DNA of 64,000 nt from Caldimonas mangrovi (GCF_023721835.1 NZ_JAMKFE010000006.1:248001-312000); one strand, 5' to 3'. Shown: positions 31,525 to 41,947, numbered from the stretch's first letter. Program-made: numbers and translations. The notes: generated by a model not told the origin, from the sequence alone.

Positions 31525-33180
31525 ATGGCATTGGTGGAAGTGAAGGTCCCCGACATCGGGGACTTCAAGGATGTCGAAGTGATCGAGGTGCTGATCAAGC
31601 CGGGCGACACGGTCAAGGCGGAGCAAAGCCTGGTCACGGTCGAGAGCGACAAGGCCTCGATGGAGATCCCTTCATCGCACGCGGGTGTGGTGAAGGAGTT
31701 GAAGGTCAAGCTCGGCGACAAGATCAGCGAAGGCAGCTTGCTGCTATTGCTGGAAAGCGAGGGCGCGGGCGACGCTGCAGCGGCGGCTCCTGCTCCGGCA
31801 GCACCAGTGCCGGCCCCGGCACCTGCGGCAAGCCCCGCTCCTGCGTCGGCAGCGTCGGGCGGTCCGGTCGATGTGATCGTGCCGGATATCGGCGACTTCG
31901 ACGAAGTCGCGGTGATCGAGGTGCTGGTCAAGGCCGGCGACACCGTGAAGGCCGAGCAATCGCTGATCACCGTCGAGTCCGACAAGGCCTCGATGGAGAT
32001 TCCTTCGTCGCATGCCGGGGTCGTCAAGGCGCTGAAGGTCAAGGTGGGTGACAAGGTGTCCAAGGGCAGCCTGATCGCCGTGGTCGAAGCGTCCGGTGGG
32101 ACGCCCGCTACCGCGCCGGCACCGGCCGCGCCAGCAGCGCCGGCTCCGGCCATGGTGGCCGCTTCGGCCGAATTGGCGAGCCCGCCTGTCGAGCGCACGC
32201 CGCCTACGGCGGCGTTGCCGGCCCATGAGCCCACCGCGAACAAGGGCAAGCTGCCCCATGCATCGCCCAGCATCCGCAAGTTGGCGCGTGAGCTGGGCGT
32301 ACCGCTGGACGAGGTGCAGGGCACCGGCCTGAAGGGCCGCGTCACCCAGGACGACGTGCGCAATTTCGTCAAGGGCGTGATGAGCGGCCAGGTCAGGACG
32401 CAGGCACAGAAGGCCGCTGCGCCCGCCGCAGCGGCCGGCGGCGCCTTGCCGGGCCTGCTGCCGTGGCCGCAGGTCGACTTCGCGAAGTTCGGCCCGGTCG
32501 AGCGCCGCGACCTGTCGCGCATCAAGAAGATCAGCGGGGCGAACCTGCACCGCAACTGGGTGATGATCCCGCACGTCACCAACCACGAGGATGCGGACAT
32601 CACCGAGCTCGAAGCCTTCCGCGTGACCCTGAACAAGGAGTACGAGAAGTCGGGCGTCAAGGTCACGATGCTGGCCTTCCTGATCAAGGCGTGCGTGGCA
32701 GCGCTGAAGAAGTTCCCGGACTTCAACGCCTCGCTCGACGGCGATACGTTGGTGCTGAAGCAGTACTTCCACATCGGCTTTGCGGCAGACACGCCCAACG
32801 GGCTGGTGGTGCCGGTGATCAAGGATGCCGACAAGAAGGGCCTCGTGCAGATCGCCAAGGAGATGAGCGAGCTGGCCGCCAAGGCGCGCGACGGCAAGCT
32901 GGGCCCGGCCGACATGACCGGCGGCTGCTTCTCGATCTCGTCGCTCGGCGGCATCGGCGGCACCTACTTCACGCCCATCATCAACGCGCCTGAAGTGGCC
33001 ATCCTGGGGGTGTGCAAGTCGTCGATGAAGCCGGTGTGGGACGGCAAGGCTTTCCAGCCGCGGCTGATCCTGCCGCTCAGCTTGAGCTGGGACCACCGCG
33101 TGATCGACGGTGCTTCCGCCGCGCGCTTCAACACCTACCTGGCCAACGTGCTGGCGGACTTCCGCCGCGTGATGCTGTAA
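31525..33180 (+). CDS. aceF: Pyruvate dehydrogenase E2, dihydrolipoamide acetyltransferase
   Basis: This 551-residue E2 core protein has two N-terminal lipoyl domains, with lipoylated lysines at K43 and K154 in [12 protein letters not shown]. Ala/Pro-rich linkers follow, then a peripheral subunit-binding domain near 248-285 ([20 protein letters not shown]) and the catalytic acyltransferase domain ending in [13 protein letters not shown] (His524). It transfers the acetyl group to CoA and forms the core of the PDH complex. The two-lipoyl architecture is shorter than the three-domain E. coli protein. DNA coding for lipoyl domain 2 is nearly identical to the lipoyl region of lpdA just downstream. 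Confidence 0.98.
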   Translation: MALVEVKVPDIGDFKDVEVIEVLIKPGDTVKAEQSLVTVESDKASMEIPSSHAGVVKELKVKLGDKISEGSLLLLLESEGAGDAAAAAPAPAAPVPAPAPAASPAPASAASGGPVDVIVPDIGDFDEVAVIEVLVKAGDTVKAEQSLITVESDKASMEIPSSHAGVVKALKVKVGDKVSKGSLIAVVEASGGTPATAPAPAAPAAPAPAMVAASAELASPPVERTPPTAALPAHEPTANKGKLPHASPSIRKLARELGVPLDEVQGTGLKGRVTQDDVRNFVKGVMSGQVRTQAQKAAAPAAAAGGALPGLLPWPQVDFAKFGPVERRDLSRIKKISGANLHRNWVMIPHVTNHEDADITELEAFRVTLNKEYEKSGVKVTMLAFLIKACVAALKKFPDFNASLDGDTLVLKQYFHIGFAADTPNGLVVPVIKDADKKGLVQIAKEMSELAAKARDGKLGPADMTGGCFSISSLGGIGGTYFTPIINAPEVAILGVCKSSMKPVWDGKAFQPRLILPLSLSWDHRVIDGASAARFNTYLANVLADFRRVML

Positions 33181-33190
33181 GGAGCGCTTC

Positions 33191-34975
33191 GTGGCAGTGA
33201 TCGATATCAAGGTACCCGACATCGGCGACTTCAAGGACGTCGGCGTCATCGAAGTGCTCGTCAAGCCGGGCGAGGCCGTAAAGGCCGAGCAATCGCTGAT
33301 CACCGTCGAGTCGGACAAGGCGTCGATGGAGATTCCGTCGTCGGCCGCCGGCGTCGTGAAAGAAGTGAGGGTCAAGGTCGGCGACACAGTCAACCAGGGG
33401 ACAGTGATCCTGACGCTTGATTCGGAAAGCACACCGGCAGCCGGGCCTGCTGCAGCTCCCGCCGCGTCGGCGCCGGCCTCTGCGCCTGCGCCTGCGCCCG
33501 CGACCGCGCCTGCTCCGGCTGCGGCACGTTATGGCGGGGCGGCCGACCTCGAATGCGACATGCTGGTGCTCGGCGCGGGCCCAGGCGGATACTCGGCGGC
33601 CTTCCGCGCGGCCGACCTCGGCATGAAAGTGGTGCTGATCGAGCGCTATGCAACGCTGGGCGGTGTGTGCCTGAACGTGGGCTGCATTCCGTCGAAAGCG
33701 CTGTTGCACGTCGCCGCGGTGATGGACGAGGTCAAGCACTTCGCCGATCTCGGTGTCGCCTTCGGTGCCCCCAGCGTCGATCTCGACAAGCTGCGCGCGC
33801 ACAAGGGCAAGGTGGTCGGCAAGCTGACCGGCGGTCTGTCGGCGATGGCCAAGATGCGCAAGGTCACGGTGGTACGCGGCTACGGCAGCTTCCTCGACCC
33901 GCACCACGTGCAGGTCGAGGAAACCACCGGCGACGGCCAGCAGAAGACCGGCAAGGCGCAGACCATCAGGTTCAAGCAGGCCATCATCGCGGCCGGCTCA
34001 CAGGCGGTGCGCCTGCCGTTCCTGCCGCAGGACGACCGTATCGTCGATTCCACCGGCGCGCTGCAGTTGCGCGGCACCCCGAAGCGCATGTTGATCGTCG
34101 GCGGCGGCATCATCGGTCTGGAGATGGGTACCGTCTACTCGACGCTCGGCTCAAGGCTCGACGTGGTCGAGATGCTCGACGGCCTGATGCAGGGCGCCGA
34201 CCGCGACCTCGTGCGGGTGTGGCAGAAGATGAACGCCCCCCGCTTCGACAACATCATGCTGAAGACCAAGACGGTCGGCGCCGAGGCCACCAAGGACGGC
34301 ATCCTCGTCAAGTTCGAAGGCGAGGGCGCGCCGAAAGAGCCGCAGCTGTACGACCTGGTGCTGCAGGCGGTGGGGCGCGTGCCCAACGGCAAGAAGATCG
34401 GTGCCGACAAGGCGGGCGTGACCGTGAGCGATCGCGGCTTCATCCCGGTCGATGTGCAGATGCGCACCAACGTGCCGCACATCTTCGCGATCGGCGACAT
34501 CGTCGGCCAGCCGATGCTGGCGCACAAGGCCGTGCACGAAGCGCATGTCGCGGCCGAAGCGGCGGCCGGCGAGAAAGTGGCCTTCGATGCGCGCGTGATC
34601 CCCAGCGTGGCGTACACCGACCCGGAAGTGGCCTGGGTGGGACTCACCGAAGACCAGGCCAAGGCCGAAGGCCGCAAGGTCAAGAAGGGCTTGTTCCCTT
34701 GGACGGCGTCGGGGCGTGCGATTGCCAATGGACGCGACGAGGGGTTCACCAAGCTGCTGTTCGACGAGGAGACCCATCAAATCGTCGGCGGCGGCATCGT
34801 CGGCACGCATGCGGGCGACATGATCGGCGAGGTGGCGCTGGCGATCGAGATGGGAGCCGACGAGGTCGACATCGGCAAGACCATCCATCCGCACCCGACG
34901 CTGGGCGAGAGCATCGGCATGGCGGCCGAGATCGCGCACGGCACCTGTACCGACGTGCCACCGCCACGCAAGTAG
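33191..34975 (+). CDS. lpdA: Dihydrolipoyl dehydrogenase (E3) with N-terminal lipoyl domain
   Basis: This 594-residue E3 carries an extra lipoyl domain at 1-80 (K43 in [12 protein letters not shown]) and an Ala/Pro-rich linker. The flavoprotein follows: FAD motif [16 protein letters not shown] near 126-141, redox disulfide C160-C165 in [16 protein letters not shown] motif [11 protein letters not shown], a FAIGDIVG block, and the C-terminal HPHPTLGES active-site region. It reoxidises dihydrolipoamide with NAD. The start codon is GTG, chosen because AAGGAG lies six bases upstream and the lipoyl domain begins there. Lipoyl-fused E3 proteins are known from betaproteobacteria and Neisseria. Confidence 0.97.
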   Translation: MAVIDIKVPDIGDFKDVGVIEVLVKPGEAVKAEQSLITVESDKASMEIPSSAAGVVKEVRVKVGDTVNQGTVILTLDSESTPAAGPAAAPAASAPASAPAPAPATAPAPAAARYGGAADLECDMLVLGAGPGGYSAAFRAADLGMKVVLIERYATLGGVCLNVGCIPSKALLHVAAVMDEVKHFADLGVAFGAPSVDLDKLRAHKGKVVGKLTGGLSAMAKMRKVTVVRGYGSFLDPHHVQVEETTGDGQQKTGKAQTIRFKQAIIAAGSQAVRLPFLPQDDRIVDSTGALQLRGTPKRMLIVGGGIIGLEMGTVYSTLGSRLDVVEMLDGLMQGADRDLVRVWQKMNAPRFDNIMLKTKTVGAEATKDGILVKFEGEGAPKEPQLYDLVLQAVGRVPNGKKIGADKAGVTVSDRGFIPVDVQMRTNVPHIFAIGDIVGQPMLAHKAVHEAHVAAEAAAGEKVAFDARVIPSVAYTDPEVAWVGLTEDQAKAEGRKVKKGLFPWTASGRAIANGRDEGFTKLLFDEETHQIVGGGIVGTHAGDMIGEVALAIEMGADEVDIGKTIHPHPTLGESIGMAAEIAHGTCTDVPPPRK

Positions 34976-34992
34976 CAGCGCCGCCAGCAAGA

Positions 34993-35018
34993 AAAACGCC
35001 CGCATCGGCGGGCGTTTT
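34993..35018. terminator. Bidirectional terminator between lpdA and hppA
   Basis: An 11-bp stem AAAACGCCCGC/GCGGGCGTTTT with a 4-base loop lies between two convergent genes. It provides T runs in both directions, so it should stop the PDH transcript and the hppA transcript. Confidence 0.92.
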
Positions 35019-35033
35019 CATTTTCCTGCGGCG

Positions 35034-37163
35034 TCAGCGCGAGGCCGGGGCCTGCACCACGACCGGCGCCGGCTGTGCCGCCGGCGCGTCGGCCCGGGTC
35101 GCCGCCGTCCCCGGCAGCAGCGGCACGATCAGCAGGGCCACGATGTTGATGATCTTGATCAGCGGGTTCACGGCCGGGCCGGCCGTGTCCTTGTAGGGAT
35201 CGCCGACCGTGTCACCGGTCACAGCGGCCTTGTGCGCTTCGCTGCCCTTGCCGCCATGGTGGCCCTCCTCGATGTATTTTTTGGCGTTGTCCCAGGCACC
35301 GCCTCCGGTACACATCGAGATCGCGACGAACAGGCCGGTGACGATGGTGCCCATCAGCAGGCCGCCCAGGGCGGCGGGCCCGAGCAGCAGCCCGACCAGG
35401 ATCGGCACCACCACCGGCAGCAGCGACGGAATCACCATCTCCTTGATGGCGGCCGTCGTCAGCATGTCGACTGCCGTGCCGTACTCGGGCTTGCCGGTGC
35501 CTTCCATGATGCCGGGGATGGTCTTGAACTGCCGGCGCACTTCCTCGACCACGCTGCCCGCTGCTCGGCCCACGGCTTCCATGGCCATGGCGCCGAACAG
35601 ATAGGGGATCAGGCCGCCGATGAACAGGCCGACGATCACCTCGTGGTTGGACAGGTCGAAGCTGATGCTCATGCCTCGCGCTTCGAGCGCGTGCGTGTAG
35701 TCGGCGAACAGCACCAACGCCGCCAGGCCGGCAGATCCGATCGCGTAGCCCTTGGTGACGGCCTTGGTGGTGTTGCCCACGGCGTCCAGCGGGTCGGTGA
35801 TGTCGCGGACGCTGTCCGGCAGTTCCGCCATCTCGGCGATGCCGCCCGCGTTGTCGGTGATCGGGCCGTACGCGTCGAGCGCGACCACGATGCCGGCCAG
35901 GCTCAGCATCGATGTGGCCGCCACGGCAATGCCGTACAGGCCTGCCAGCCAGAACGAGACGAGGATGGCGGCGCAGACGAAAAGCACCGGCCAGGCGGTG
36001 GACTTCATGCTGACGCCCAGGCCGGCGATGATGTTGGTGCCGTGTCCGGTGGTCGACGCCTGCGCGATGTGCTTGACCGGGCTGTAGTCGGTGCCGGTAT
36101 AGAACTCGGTGATCCACACCAGCAGCGCGGTCAGTACCAAGCCGACGACGGCGGCGCCGAACAGGCGCAGCTGCGTGCCGCTCGCGTAGATCGCATCGTC
36201 GGGCATGACCCAGGTGGTGATGAAGTAAAAACCCACCAGGGCAATCACGCCGGCGACGATCAGCCCCTTGTACAGCGCCGGCATCACGTTGCGCATGCCG
36301 GGCGAGGCCTTCACCACGCTGCAACCGATGATGGAGGCGATGATCGAGAAGCCGCCGAGCGCCAGCGGATACAAGGCCGCCGCCCCGGGGGCGGCGGTGA
36401 CCATGAGCGCACCGAGCACCATGGTGGCGATGAGCGTCACCGCGTAGGTCTCGAACAGGTCAGCCGCCATGCCGGCGCAGTCGCCGACGTTGTCGCCGAC
36501 GTTGTCGGCGATCACAGCCGGGTTGCGCGGGTCGTCTTCGGGGATGCCCGCTTCCACCTTGCCGACCAGGTCGGCCCCGACGTCGGCGCCCTTCGTGAAG
36601 ATGCCGCCACCCAGGCGCGCGAAGATGGAAATCAGCGAAGCGCCGAAGGCCAGTCCCAGCAGCGGCTTGAGCTGAGTGGCGAGGTCGGAGACCGGCGTGG
36701 TCTGGCCGTTGGCCGTCAGGAACCAGTAGAAGATGCCCACGCCCAGCAGGCCCAGGCCGACGACCAGCATGCCGGTAATGGCCCCCCCCTTGAAAGCGAC
36801 GTTCAACGCTTCATTGATGCCCTTGGTGGCCGCCTGCGCCGTGCGCACGTTGGCGCGCACCGAGACGTTCATGCCGATGAAACCGCAGGCGCCCGAGAGC
36901 ACCGCGCCGACGACGAAGGCGACCGCGGTGGTCGTGTCGATGAAGATCCCGATCAGCACGGTCAGCACCACGCCGACGATGGCAATGGTCTTGTATTGCC
37001 GGGCCAGGTAGGCCGCCGCGCCTTGCTGGATGGCCGCGGCGATCTCCTGCATGCGGGCGTTGCCCGCTTCTTGTTTGAGGATCCAGCTGCGCGACACGAA
37101 GCCGTACAGCACGGCGGCAAGGCCGCACGCAAGCGCAAAGTAAAGCGCCAAAGATTGGGACAT
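35034..37163 (-). CDS. hppA: Membrane H+-translocating pyrophosphatase, K+-independent type
   Basis: This 709-residue polytopic inner-membrane enzyme couples PPi hydrolysis to cation export. The substrate site is clear: [20 protein letters not shown] followed by [32 protein letters not shown], and a second acidic block [20 protein letters not shown]. In the diagnostic helix the sequence [15 protein letters not shown] has Lys where K+-dependent enzymes have Ala, and Thr at the second diagnostic position. That predicts a K+-independent H+ pump. The ATG at 37163 is the natural start ([15 protein letters not shown]). It diverges from the soluble pyrophosphatase gene, with about 225 bases between them. 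Confidence 0.95.
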   Translation of the reverse strand: MSQSLALYFALACGLAAVLYGFVSRSWILKQEAGNARMQEIAAAIQQGAAAYLARQYKTIAIVGVVLTVLIGIFIDTTTAVAFVVGAVLSGACGFIGMNVSVRANVRTAQAATKGINEALNVAFKGGAITGMLVVGLGLLGVGIFYWFLTANGQTTPVSDLATQLKPLLGLAFGASLISIFARLGGGIFTKGADVGADLVGKVEAGIPEDDPRNPAVIADNVGDNVGDCAGMAADLFETYAVTLIATMVLGALMVTAAPGAAALYPLALGGFSIIASIIGCSVVKASPGMRNVMPALYKGLIVAGVIALVGFYFITTWVMPDDAIYASGTQLRLFGAAVVGLVLTALLVWITEFYTGTDYSPVKHIAQASTTGHGTNIIAGLGVSMKSTAWPVLFVCAAILVSFWLAGLYGIAVAATSMLSLAGIVVALDAYGPITDNAGGIAEMAELPDSVRDITDPLDAVGNTTKAVTKGYAIGSAGLAALVLFADYTHALEARGMSISFDLSNHEVIVGLFIGGLIPYLFGAMAMEAVGRAAGSVVEEVRRQFKTIPGIMEGTGKPEYGTAVDMLTTAAIKEMVIPSLLPVVVPILVGLLLGPAALGGLLMGTIVTGLFVAISMCTGGGAWDNAKKYIEEGHHGGKGSEAHKAAVTGDTVGDPYKDTAGPAVNPLIKIINIVALLIVPLLPGTAATRADAPAAQPAPVVVQAPASR

Positions 37164-37388
37164 GAGGCGGTCTCCTTCCTCGAGATGATCCGAAAGTGAA
37201 TCGACGCGCTCGGGTCTTGGTGCCCGAATCGCCGGTGCATGCTACGGGATGCCTCATGGTGCCGCAATCGCGCGGTACCTGTGTTTACGCGCAGTTGCCG
37301 CGTTGCCTCGAGGGCCCCTCGTGTCAGGGCCTCGCAAGGCCAGCCGGTACACTTCGGGTTTTCCCTTGCCAACCATCGCACAAGCATC

Positions 37389-37925
37389 ATGAGCCTGCAC
37401 AACGTCACCCCCGGCAAGAAAGCGCCGGAAGAGTTCAACGTCGTCATCGAAATACCGATGAACGCGGATCCGATCAAGTACGAAGTGGACAAGGAGACGG
37501 GCACGCTGTTCGTCGACCGTTTCATGACCACTGCGATGCACTACCCGTGCAACTACGGCTATGTGCCGCAGACGCTGTCGGACGATGGCGATCCGGTCGA
37601 CGTGCTGGTGATCACGCCGTTCCCGCTGACCCCCGGCGTGGTGGTCACGTGCCGTCCGATCGGCGTGCTGCAGATGGAAGACGAAGCCGGCGGCGACGCG
37701 AAGCTGCTGGCCGTGCCGACCACCAAGATCCTGCCGATCTACGATCACTGGAAGAAGCCGGAAGACATCAACCCGATGCGCCTGAAGGCCATCCAGCATT
37801 TCTTCGAGCACTACAAGGACCTCGAGGCCGGCAAGTGGGTCAAGGTCAAGGGCTGGGAAGGCCCCGAGGCCGCGAAGCAGGAGATCGCTTCCGGCATCGC
37901 GAGCTTCGCGGCGGCAAAGAAGTAG
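37389..37925 (+). CDS. ppa: Inorganic pyrophosphatase, family I, soluble
   Basis: This 178-residue cytoplasmic enzyme hydrolyses PPi to two phosphates. Family I residues are present: [50 protein letters not shown], and [13 protein letters not shown] with the Mg-binding Asp cluster. The ATG at 37389 gives [16 protein letters not shown]; the upstream sequence CAAGCATC is a poor ribosome-binding site, but longer frames lack any family similarity. It stands divergent to hppA, so the two pyrophosphatases share a 225-base regulatory region in which I see no clear promoter. Confidence 0.97.
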   Translation: MSLHNVTPGKKAPEEFNVVIEIPMNADPIKYEVDKETGTLFVDRFMTTAMHYPCNYGYVPQTLSDDGDPVDVLVITPFPLTPGVVVTCRPIGVLQMEDEAGGDAKLLAVPTTKILPIYDHWKKPEDINPMRLKAIQHFFEHYKDLEAGKWVKVKGWEGPEAAKQEIASGIASFAAAKK

Positions 37926-37951
37926 GTCGGTTCGCCCGCACACGCTGTAGG

Positions 37952-37974
37952 GGGCCGGCACTGCCGGCTCTTTT
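37952..37974 (+). terminator. Terminator after ppa
   Basis: A short GC stem (GGCCGG pairing with CCGGCT around a CACTG loop) is followed by TCTTTTC. It lies 26 bases past the ppa stop. Confidence 0.7.
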
Positions 37975-38014
37975 CGTTGGGCCTGCCGCGCATGCCGTTT
38001 GCTAAGCAGCTCGC

Positions 38015-38716
38015 ATGGCAATAGACGGCAGTCAGGACACTGCACCATCGCGCACAGCCGCACAGGGGCGGTCGCAGCTGGCGGCGCTGCGCTGGGGTTG
38101 GCGCGTGGCGTCCCAGTGGCTGCGTCGCCGGCTCGGCCTGCCGGTACACATGCAGACGGCAGACCGCCTGATGCTGGAGCAGTGCATCCTGCCGTACTAC
38201 GCGGCGAGGCCGGACATGCGCAGTGTGCTTTTCGTCGGTGTCGGCTGGTACACCGTGCGATACGAGTCGCTCCTCGCCGGCCGCCGTTACACCACGTTGG
38301 ACATCGACCCGCATGTTGCCCGACACGGCAGCCGCCAACGCCATGTGACGGGGTCGGTTGTCGACGCGGCAAAGTTGTTCCAACCCGGCGAGTTCGACCT
38401 GATCGTCTTCAACGGCGTGTTCGGCTGGGGCTTGAACGCACGGGCGGACACCAACGCCACGCTGAGAGGCTTTCGGCAATTGTTGCGCCCCGGTGGCGAA
38501 CTCGTGGTCGGCTGGAACGACGTGCCGCGCTACCGGCCCTTCAGCTTCTCGAGCTGCGAGGCGTTGAAAGATTTCGAGCCTGTCGTGCTGCCGCCGCTGG
38601 GCTCAGCCGTCGTGCAGCTCGTCACGGACAACCGTCACCGCTACGAGTTCTATCGCCGGCCGTTGCCCGTCGTCACCCCGGCCGCGGGGAATCACTGCTG
38701 CCGGTCCATGCGCTGA
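38015..38716 (+). CDS. Class I SAM-dependent methyltransferase-like protein
   Basis: This 233-residue protein has a weak but recognisable methyltransferase core: motif I as VLFVGVGWYTVRYESLL, the acidic end of strand 2 in TTLDIDPHVARHG, then FDLIVFNGVFGWGL and LRPGGELVVGWND. The N-terminal 60 residues form a basic, helix-prone extension. The acceptor is unknown; the split glycines in motif I leave activity uncertain. Its last 25 bases overlap the 3' end of the convergent stress-domain gene. ATG at 38015 is the only reasonable start. Confidence 0.7.
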   Translation: MAIDGSQDTAPSRTAAQGRSQLAALRWGWRVASQWLRRRLGLPVHMQTADRLMLEQCILPYYAARPDMRSVLFVGVGWYTVRYESLLAGRRYTTLDIDPHVARHGSRQRHVTGSVVDAAKLFQPGEFDLIVFNGVFGWGLNARADTNATLRGFRQLLRPGGELVVGWNDVPRYRPFSFSSCEALKDFEPVVLPPLGSAVVQLVTDNRHRYEFYRRPLPVVTPAAGNHCCRSMR

Positions 38717-39177
38717 GCAGCAGAGTACACGCGTATCTTTTGTCGCTGCGGGGTGTCTTCCAGTGCTTCCCCCGGGGCTTCTCCCAATACCGACAGATCG
38801 ATGGCGGCCGCGCCCGGCGTGCCGAGGTCTGCGACGCCATGGCGCTCCATCACCTCGCGCACGGTCGAGGCGTGGCGCTCGTCCTGGGCCTGAACGCTCA
38901 TGACCATGCCGCCCCGGCGGATCGCCTCGTTGTAGAGCTCGACATCGTCGCTGGGCCCGCCGAACTCGACGAACAACGAGCGGAAGAGATCGCCGATCGA
39001 CGCATGGATCGACATGCTGCGTTCGACCGAACTCCCGATCTCGTCGCCCTGGTCGGGCGGCGGCTGCGATGCAGCGAGCTGGATGTGTTGCGGGTCGACG
39101 CCTCGCTCGATCAGTTCCCGGTGTGCCTGCTGCGCTTGCTCGCTGCGCTCGAACACACCCACCAGTACTTGTGCCAT
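38692..39177 (-). CDS. Small protein with a general-stress (YflT/17M-like) domain
   Basis: This 161-residue cytoplasmic protein begins MAQVLVGVFERSEQAQQAHR followed by ELIERGVDPQHI, the alternating strand-helix pattern of the general stress protein 17M-like (YflT) domain that resembles an ACT-like fold. The middle is acidic and helix-rich (FRSLFVEFGGPSDDVELYNE), and a second strand-helix unit (GGMVMSVQAQDERHASTVREVM) follows. The ATG at 39177 fits the domain start; an earlier in-frame ATG exists at 39273. No partner gene is evident. Function is unknown beyond a probable stress role by family. Confidence 0.7.
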   Translation of the reverse strand: MAQVLVGVFERSEQAQQAHRELIERGVDPQHIQLAASQPPPDQGDEIGSSVERSMSIHASIGDLFRSLFVEFGGPSDDVELYNEAIRRGGMVMSVQAQDERHASTVREVMERHGVADLGTPGAAAIDLSVLGEAPGEALEDTPQRQKIRVYSAAQRMDRQQ

Positions 39178-39536
39178 GGCTACGCTCCTGCTTCTGGCTG
39201 GCCCCGATGGGCCGATCACTCGAACCGGGCAAGCGGCGGTCCCGTTTTGTGGCGCTTCTTCGGCGCGGCGCATCGACCCCCTGGCCTTACCCGTGGCAGG
39301 GGTTCATTTCTCACGGTAAGAATCAGCGCCATTTGCCAGCGCGATGCGCCGTGTGTAACGCGCTGCGTCGGTTCTCCAGTGGTGGCGCCAGGCGACTTTC
39401 GATTGCTTACCTGAAGGGCTTGCAAGCGCCAACAATTCGCTGGCTTTCACGAGCCGGCGCACGCCGACTCGCCTCGCGCACGACGGAGCCACAGTGTTCC
39501 GCGTTCACCACTACTACGAACGTCGTTGGGTTTTTG
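39178..39536. other. 359-bp intergenic region before the beta-helix lipoprotein
   Basis: No convincing gene was found. A hairpin-like CCCCTG...CAGGGG pair lies near 39280-39303, and the last 60 bases before the lipoprotein ATG are somewhat AT-richer (TTGGGTTTTTG). I see no clear promoter, riboswitch or small RNA. Confidence 0.3.
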
Positions 39537-41378
39537 ATGTCTTCTTTTGTTCGGCCCTCGGGCGGGCTGCCGCTTTCCTTTGCCCGTTTGTCTTGTTATG
39601 CCCTGGTGCTGGGGCTCGCCGCGTGCGGCGGCGGATCGGATGACCCTGCTGTTTCCGAGTCCTCCTCGGTCGCTGAAGCGGACGCCGAACCGGGCTCGGA
39701 TGGGGCGGATGTCCCGTACGACGCACTGCTGGCCGGGGACGAGCCCGCGCCCTCTGGCGAGTCGGAGCGTCTGGCTGCGGTCGACACTGCGAACGCGACG
39801 GTGCCGGGAGCGGTGACGCTCCCATTCCCGACGATGCAGAGCCTGAGCGTCGAGTGGGCGATCAGCGGCGATGCCAATCTCAACGGCATCGTGAAGATGC
39901 GCTATCGCCCGGCGGGCGGAAGCTGGAGAGACGCGATGGCACTGCGCCGGGTGCCGGCGGGCAGCAATGCCGGCTTCTCGTGGGCCAACCGCCACTCGGG
40001 CAGCCTGCTGGACCTGCAGCCGGCGACCTCGTATGACGTCGAACTGACCCTGACCGACCCGGACGGCGGCTCGACGAAGAAGGTCGTCGCTGTACGCACT
40101 CGCGCCGTGCCGGCCCCGATGGCCAACGCGCCGGTGAAGGCCGTCACGCCGTCCAACTTCAACAGCATGGCAGCCGCGGCGCGACCTGGGGACGTCTTGC
40201 AACTCGGCGCTGGCACCTACAACGGCTTCAATTGGGTCAAGAGCGGCGTGGAAGGCAAGCCCGTCGTGATCCGCTCGAGCGCCGGTGCAGTGATCAACGG
40301 CAACATCGACATGTTCGACCAGAGCCATGTGCAGTTGAGCGGCCTGACGGTCAATGGGCGCATCCGCCTGAATCGCACCAAGCACGTGGCCGTGACGAGG
40401 TCGACGATCAACGCCAGCACGGACGGCATCGTGCACTACCTGCGCTCGGAGAACAGCTACTTCGCCGACAACGTCATCAACGGCAAGACGGTGTGGCGCG
40501 AGTCGTCGATGGGTGTCAACGGCGACAACGTCGGCGAGGGCATACTCGTCACCGGGCCGGGCCACGTGATCCGCAACAACCGCATCAGCGGCTTTCGCGA
40601 CAACATCTCCCTGCTGGAAGCCTCCGAAGCCGTCGACCAGTACAGCATCGACATCCTCTACAACGACCTGCGCAACGCCGCCGACGACGCGGTCGAGGCC
40701 GACTTCTGCTTTCACAACTGTCGCGTGATGCGCAACCGCATCACCAACGCCTTCCAGGGCATCTCGTCGCAGCCGAGCCTCGGCGGGCCGACGTACTTCA
40801 TCCGCAACGCGATGTACAACATCGTGCTGTCGGCGTTCAAGCTCAACAACGGCAGCATCGGCGACGTGATCCTGCACAACACCGTGGTGAAGAACGGCGA
40901 CGGATTCGGCGTGTATGCCGGTGCCCCGGTGCGCCGGGCGGTGATTCGCAACAACCTGTTCATCGGCGGGCCGGGCGGCACCTATGCGGGCTATAGCAGC
41001 GGCAGCGGCAAGGTCACTTCGCTGAGCGACTTCGACGCCACTTCGTCCGCCGACCACGACGCCTACGGCTCGACCACCGGCGGCTTCAGCGGCCAGATCG
41101 GGTCGGCGCGCTTTACCAGCCTGGCGGCACTGCGCAGCAGCACGACCGAGAAGAATGCCTTGCAGGTGGGCCTCGATGGCTTTTCGGCCGGGGTAGCCTA
41201 CCCCTCGTCGCCGATGACCGCCTACGGTGTGCCCGACCTTCAGCTGAAGTCCGGCTCGCCGGCAGTCGATGCCGCCTCACGCATTCCGAACGTGAACGAC
41301 GGCTTCAAGGGCACGGGTCCGGACATCGGCGCGTACGAAGTCGGCGGGCTGGTGTTCCCGGTCTACGGGCCGCGCTGA
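39537..41378 (+). CDS. Right-handed parallel beta-helix lipoprotein
   Basis: This 613-residue protein has a lipoprotein signal with lipobox LAAC (Cys30 in GLAACGGGSDD), then an acidic Ser/Glu/Asp spacer to about residue 85. A fibronectin-III-like domain follows (VEWAISGDANLNG to SYDVELTLTDPDGGS). The rest is a beta-helix region with repeating short strands such as VVIRSSAGAVINGNI, VQLSGLTVNGRIRL, HVIRNNRISGF and GDVILHNTVVKNG. Such folds occur in polysaccharide lyases and epimerases; no catalytic residues can be assigned. The ATG at 39537 puts the signal peptide at the N-terminus. A carbohydrate-active or adhesin role at the outer membrane is inference. Confidence 0.8.
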   Translation: MSSFVRPSGGLPLSFARLSCYALVLGLAACGGGSDDPAVSESSSVAEADAEPGSDGADVPYDALLAGDEPAPSGESERLAAVDTANATVPGAVTLPFPTMQSLSVEWAISGDANLNGIVKMRYRPAGGSWRDAMALRRVPAGSNAGFSWANRHSGSLLDLQPATSYDVELTLTDPDGGSTKKVVAVRTRAVPAPMANAPVKAVTPSNFNSMAAAARPGDVLQLGAGTYNGFNWVKSGVEGKPVVIRSSAGAVINGNIDMFDQSHVQLSGLTVNGRIRLNRTKHVAVTRSTINASTDGIVHYLRSENSYFADNVINGKTVWRESSMGVNGDNVGEGILVTGPGHVIRNNRISGFRDNISLLEASEAVDQYSIDILYNDLRNAADDAVEADFCFHNCRVMRNRITNAFQGISSQPSLGGPTYFIRNAMYNIVLSAFKLNNGSIGDVILHNTVVKNGDGFGVYAGAPVRRAVIRNNLFIGGPGGTYAGYSSGSGKVTSLSDFDATSSADHDAYGSTTGGFSGQIGSARFTSLAALRSSTTEKNALQVGLDGFSAGVAYPSSPMTAYGVPDLQLKSGSPAVDAASRIPNVNDGFKGTGPDIGAYEVGGLVFPVYGPR

Positions 41379-41387
41379 GGCGTGCTT

Positions 41388-41410
41388 GACCTTGCCCCCG
41401 TGGCAAGGTC
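41388..41410 (+). terminator. Perfect hairpin after the beta-helix gene, no T run
   Basis: A perfect 9-bp inverted repeat GACCTTGCC/GGCAAGGTC with a 5-base loop lies 10 bases after the stop. The missing T run makes terminator function uncertain; it could instead protect the mRNA 3' end. Confidence 0.45.
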
Positions 41411-41441
41411 GAGGATGCGGGTTCGTCGTTAAACTGCGCCC

Positions 41442-41855
41442 ATGCCTGTCGTCCTGCGGTTCGTGTTCGTCTGCCTGCTATCGCTCGCCGTCCCGCTCCA
41501 GGGGTACGCAGCGGCAGCGATGACCTTCTGCGGGACGATACACGAGCGGATGGTCAGCGAGCATGCTGACGCGCATCATCAGCACGACGCCGACCACGCG
41601 CCGCACGCTGCACCGCACGATCACCATGCGGCTGCGACGCACTCCAACGCGACACCGGCTGCTGACCACCCGGCGCCGTGGCAGCAACTGGCCGATCACG
41701 ACTGCAGTGCCTGCGCGGCCTGCTGTTCCTCAGCCGCGCTGCCCGCTTCAGGGGTGGATCTACCCACCACGTTGGCCCGTATCCATCCGGCGCCCTGGTT
41801 GCCGCTGGCCTGCGCTCCGTTCCTGACGGGCGGGCAGGAGCGCCCCCCTCGCTGA
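41442..41855 (+). CDS. Exported His-rich small protein at the head of the copper cluster
   Basis: This 137-residue protein has a signal peptide to about residue 25 (ending GYAAAA), then a His-dense segment (HADAHHQHDADHAPH, HDHHAAATH) and a cysteine cluster DCSACAACC near residues 87-95. The composition fits a periplasmic copper-binding protein, and DUF2946-like proteins with CxxCxxCC-type clusters are common at the start of copper operons. It precedes a second small exported protein, a TolC protein and a multicopper oxidase on the same strand. Binding copper is inferred from composition and neighbours. Confidence 0.7.
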   Translation: MPVVLRFVFVCLLSLAVPLQGYAAAAMTFCGTIHERMVSEHADAHHQHDADHAPHAAPHDHHAAATHSNATPAADHPAPWQQLADHDCSACAACCSSAALPASGVDLPTTLARIHPAPWLPLACAPFLTGGQERPPR

Positions 41856-41947
41856 GCCTCTCCCGAGTCGAGAAGCTTTTCAGTACGCGGCTGACGCACG
41901 CGTGCTCATGCCCGCAACAGTGGGCGTGCATTCCCAGCGAGGATTCG

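Noticed and set aside
31525-33343. Repeated lipoyl-coding segments as a mobile or CRISPR-like repeat
   Set aside because: The repeats are in frame and encode the known lipoyl domains of AceF and LpdA; there is no spacer structure.
35232-37199. Long plus-strand open frame opposite hppA
   Set aside because: His/Asp/Gln-rich nonsense translation. The minus strand encodes a full-length H+-pyrophosphatase.
39069-39536. Upstream extension of the beta-helix protein
   Set aside because: The frame is open upstream, but the signal peptide and lipobox start at 39537 and the extension looks non-coding and overlaps the stress-domain gene.
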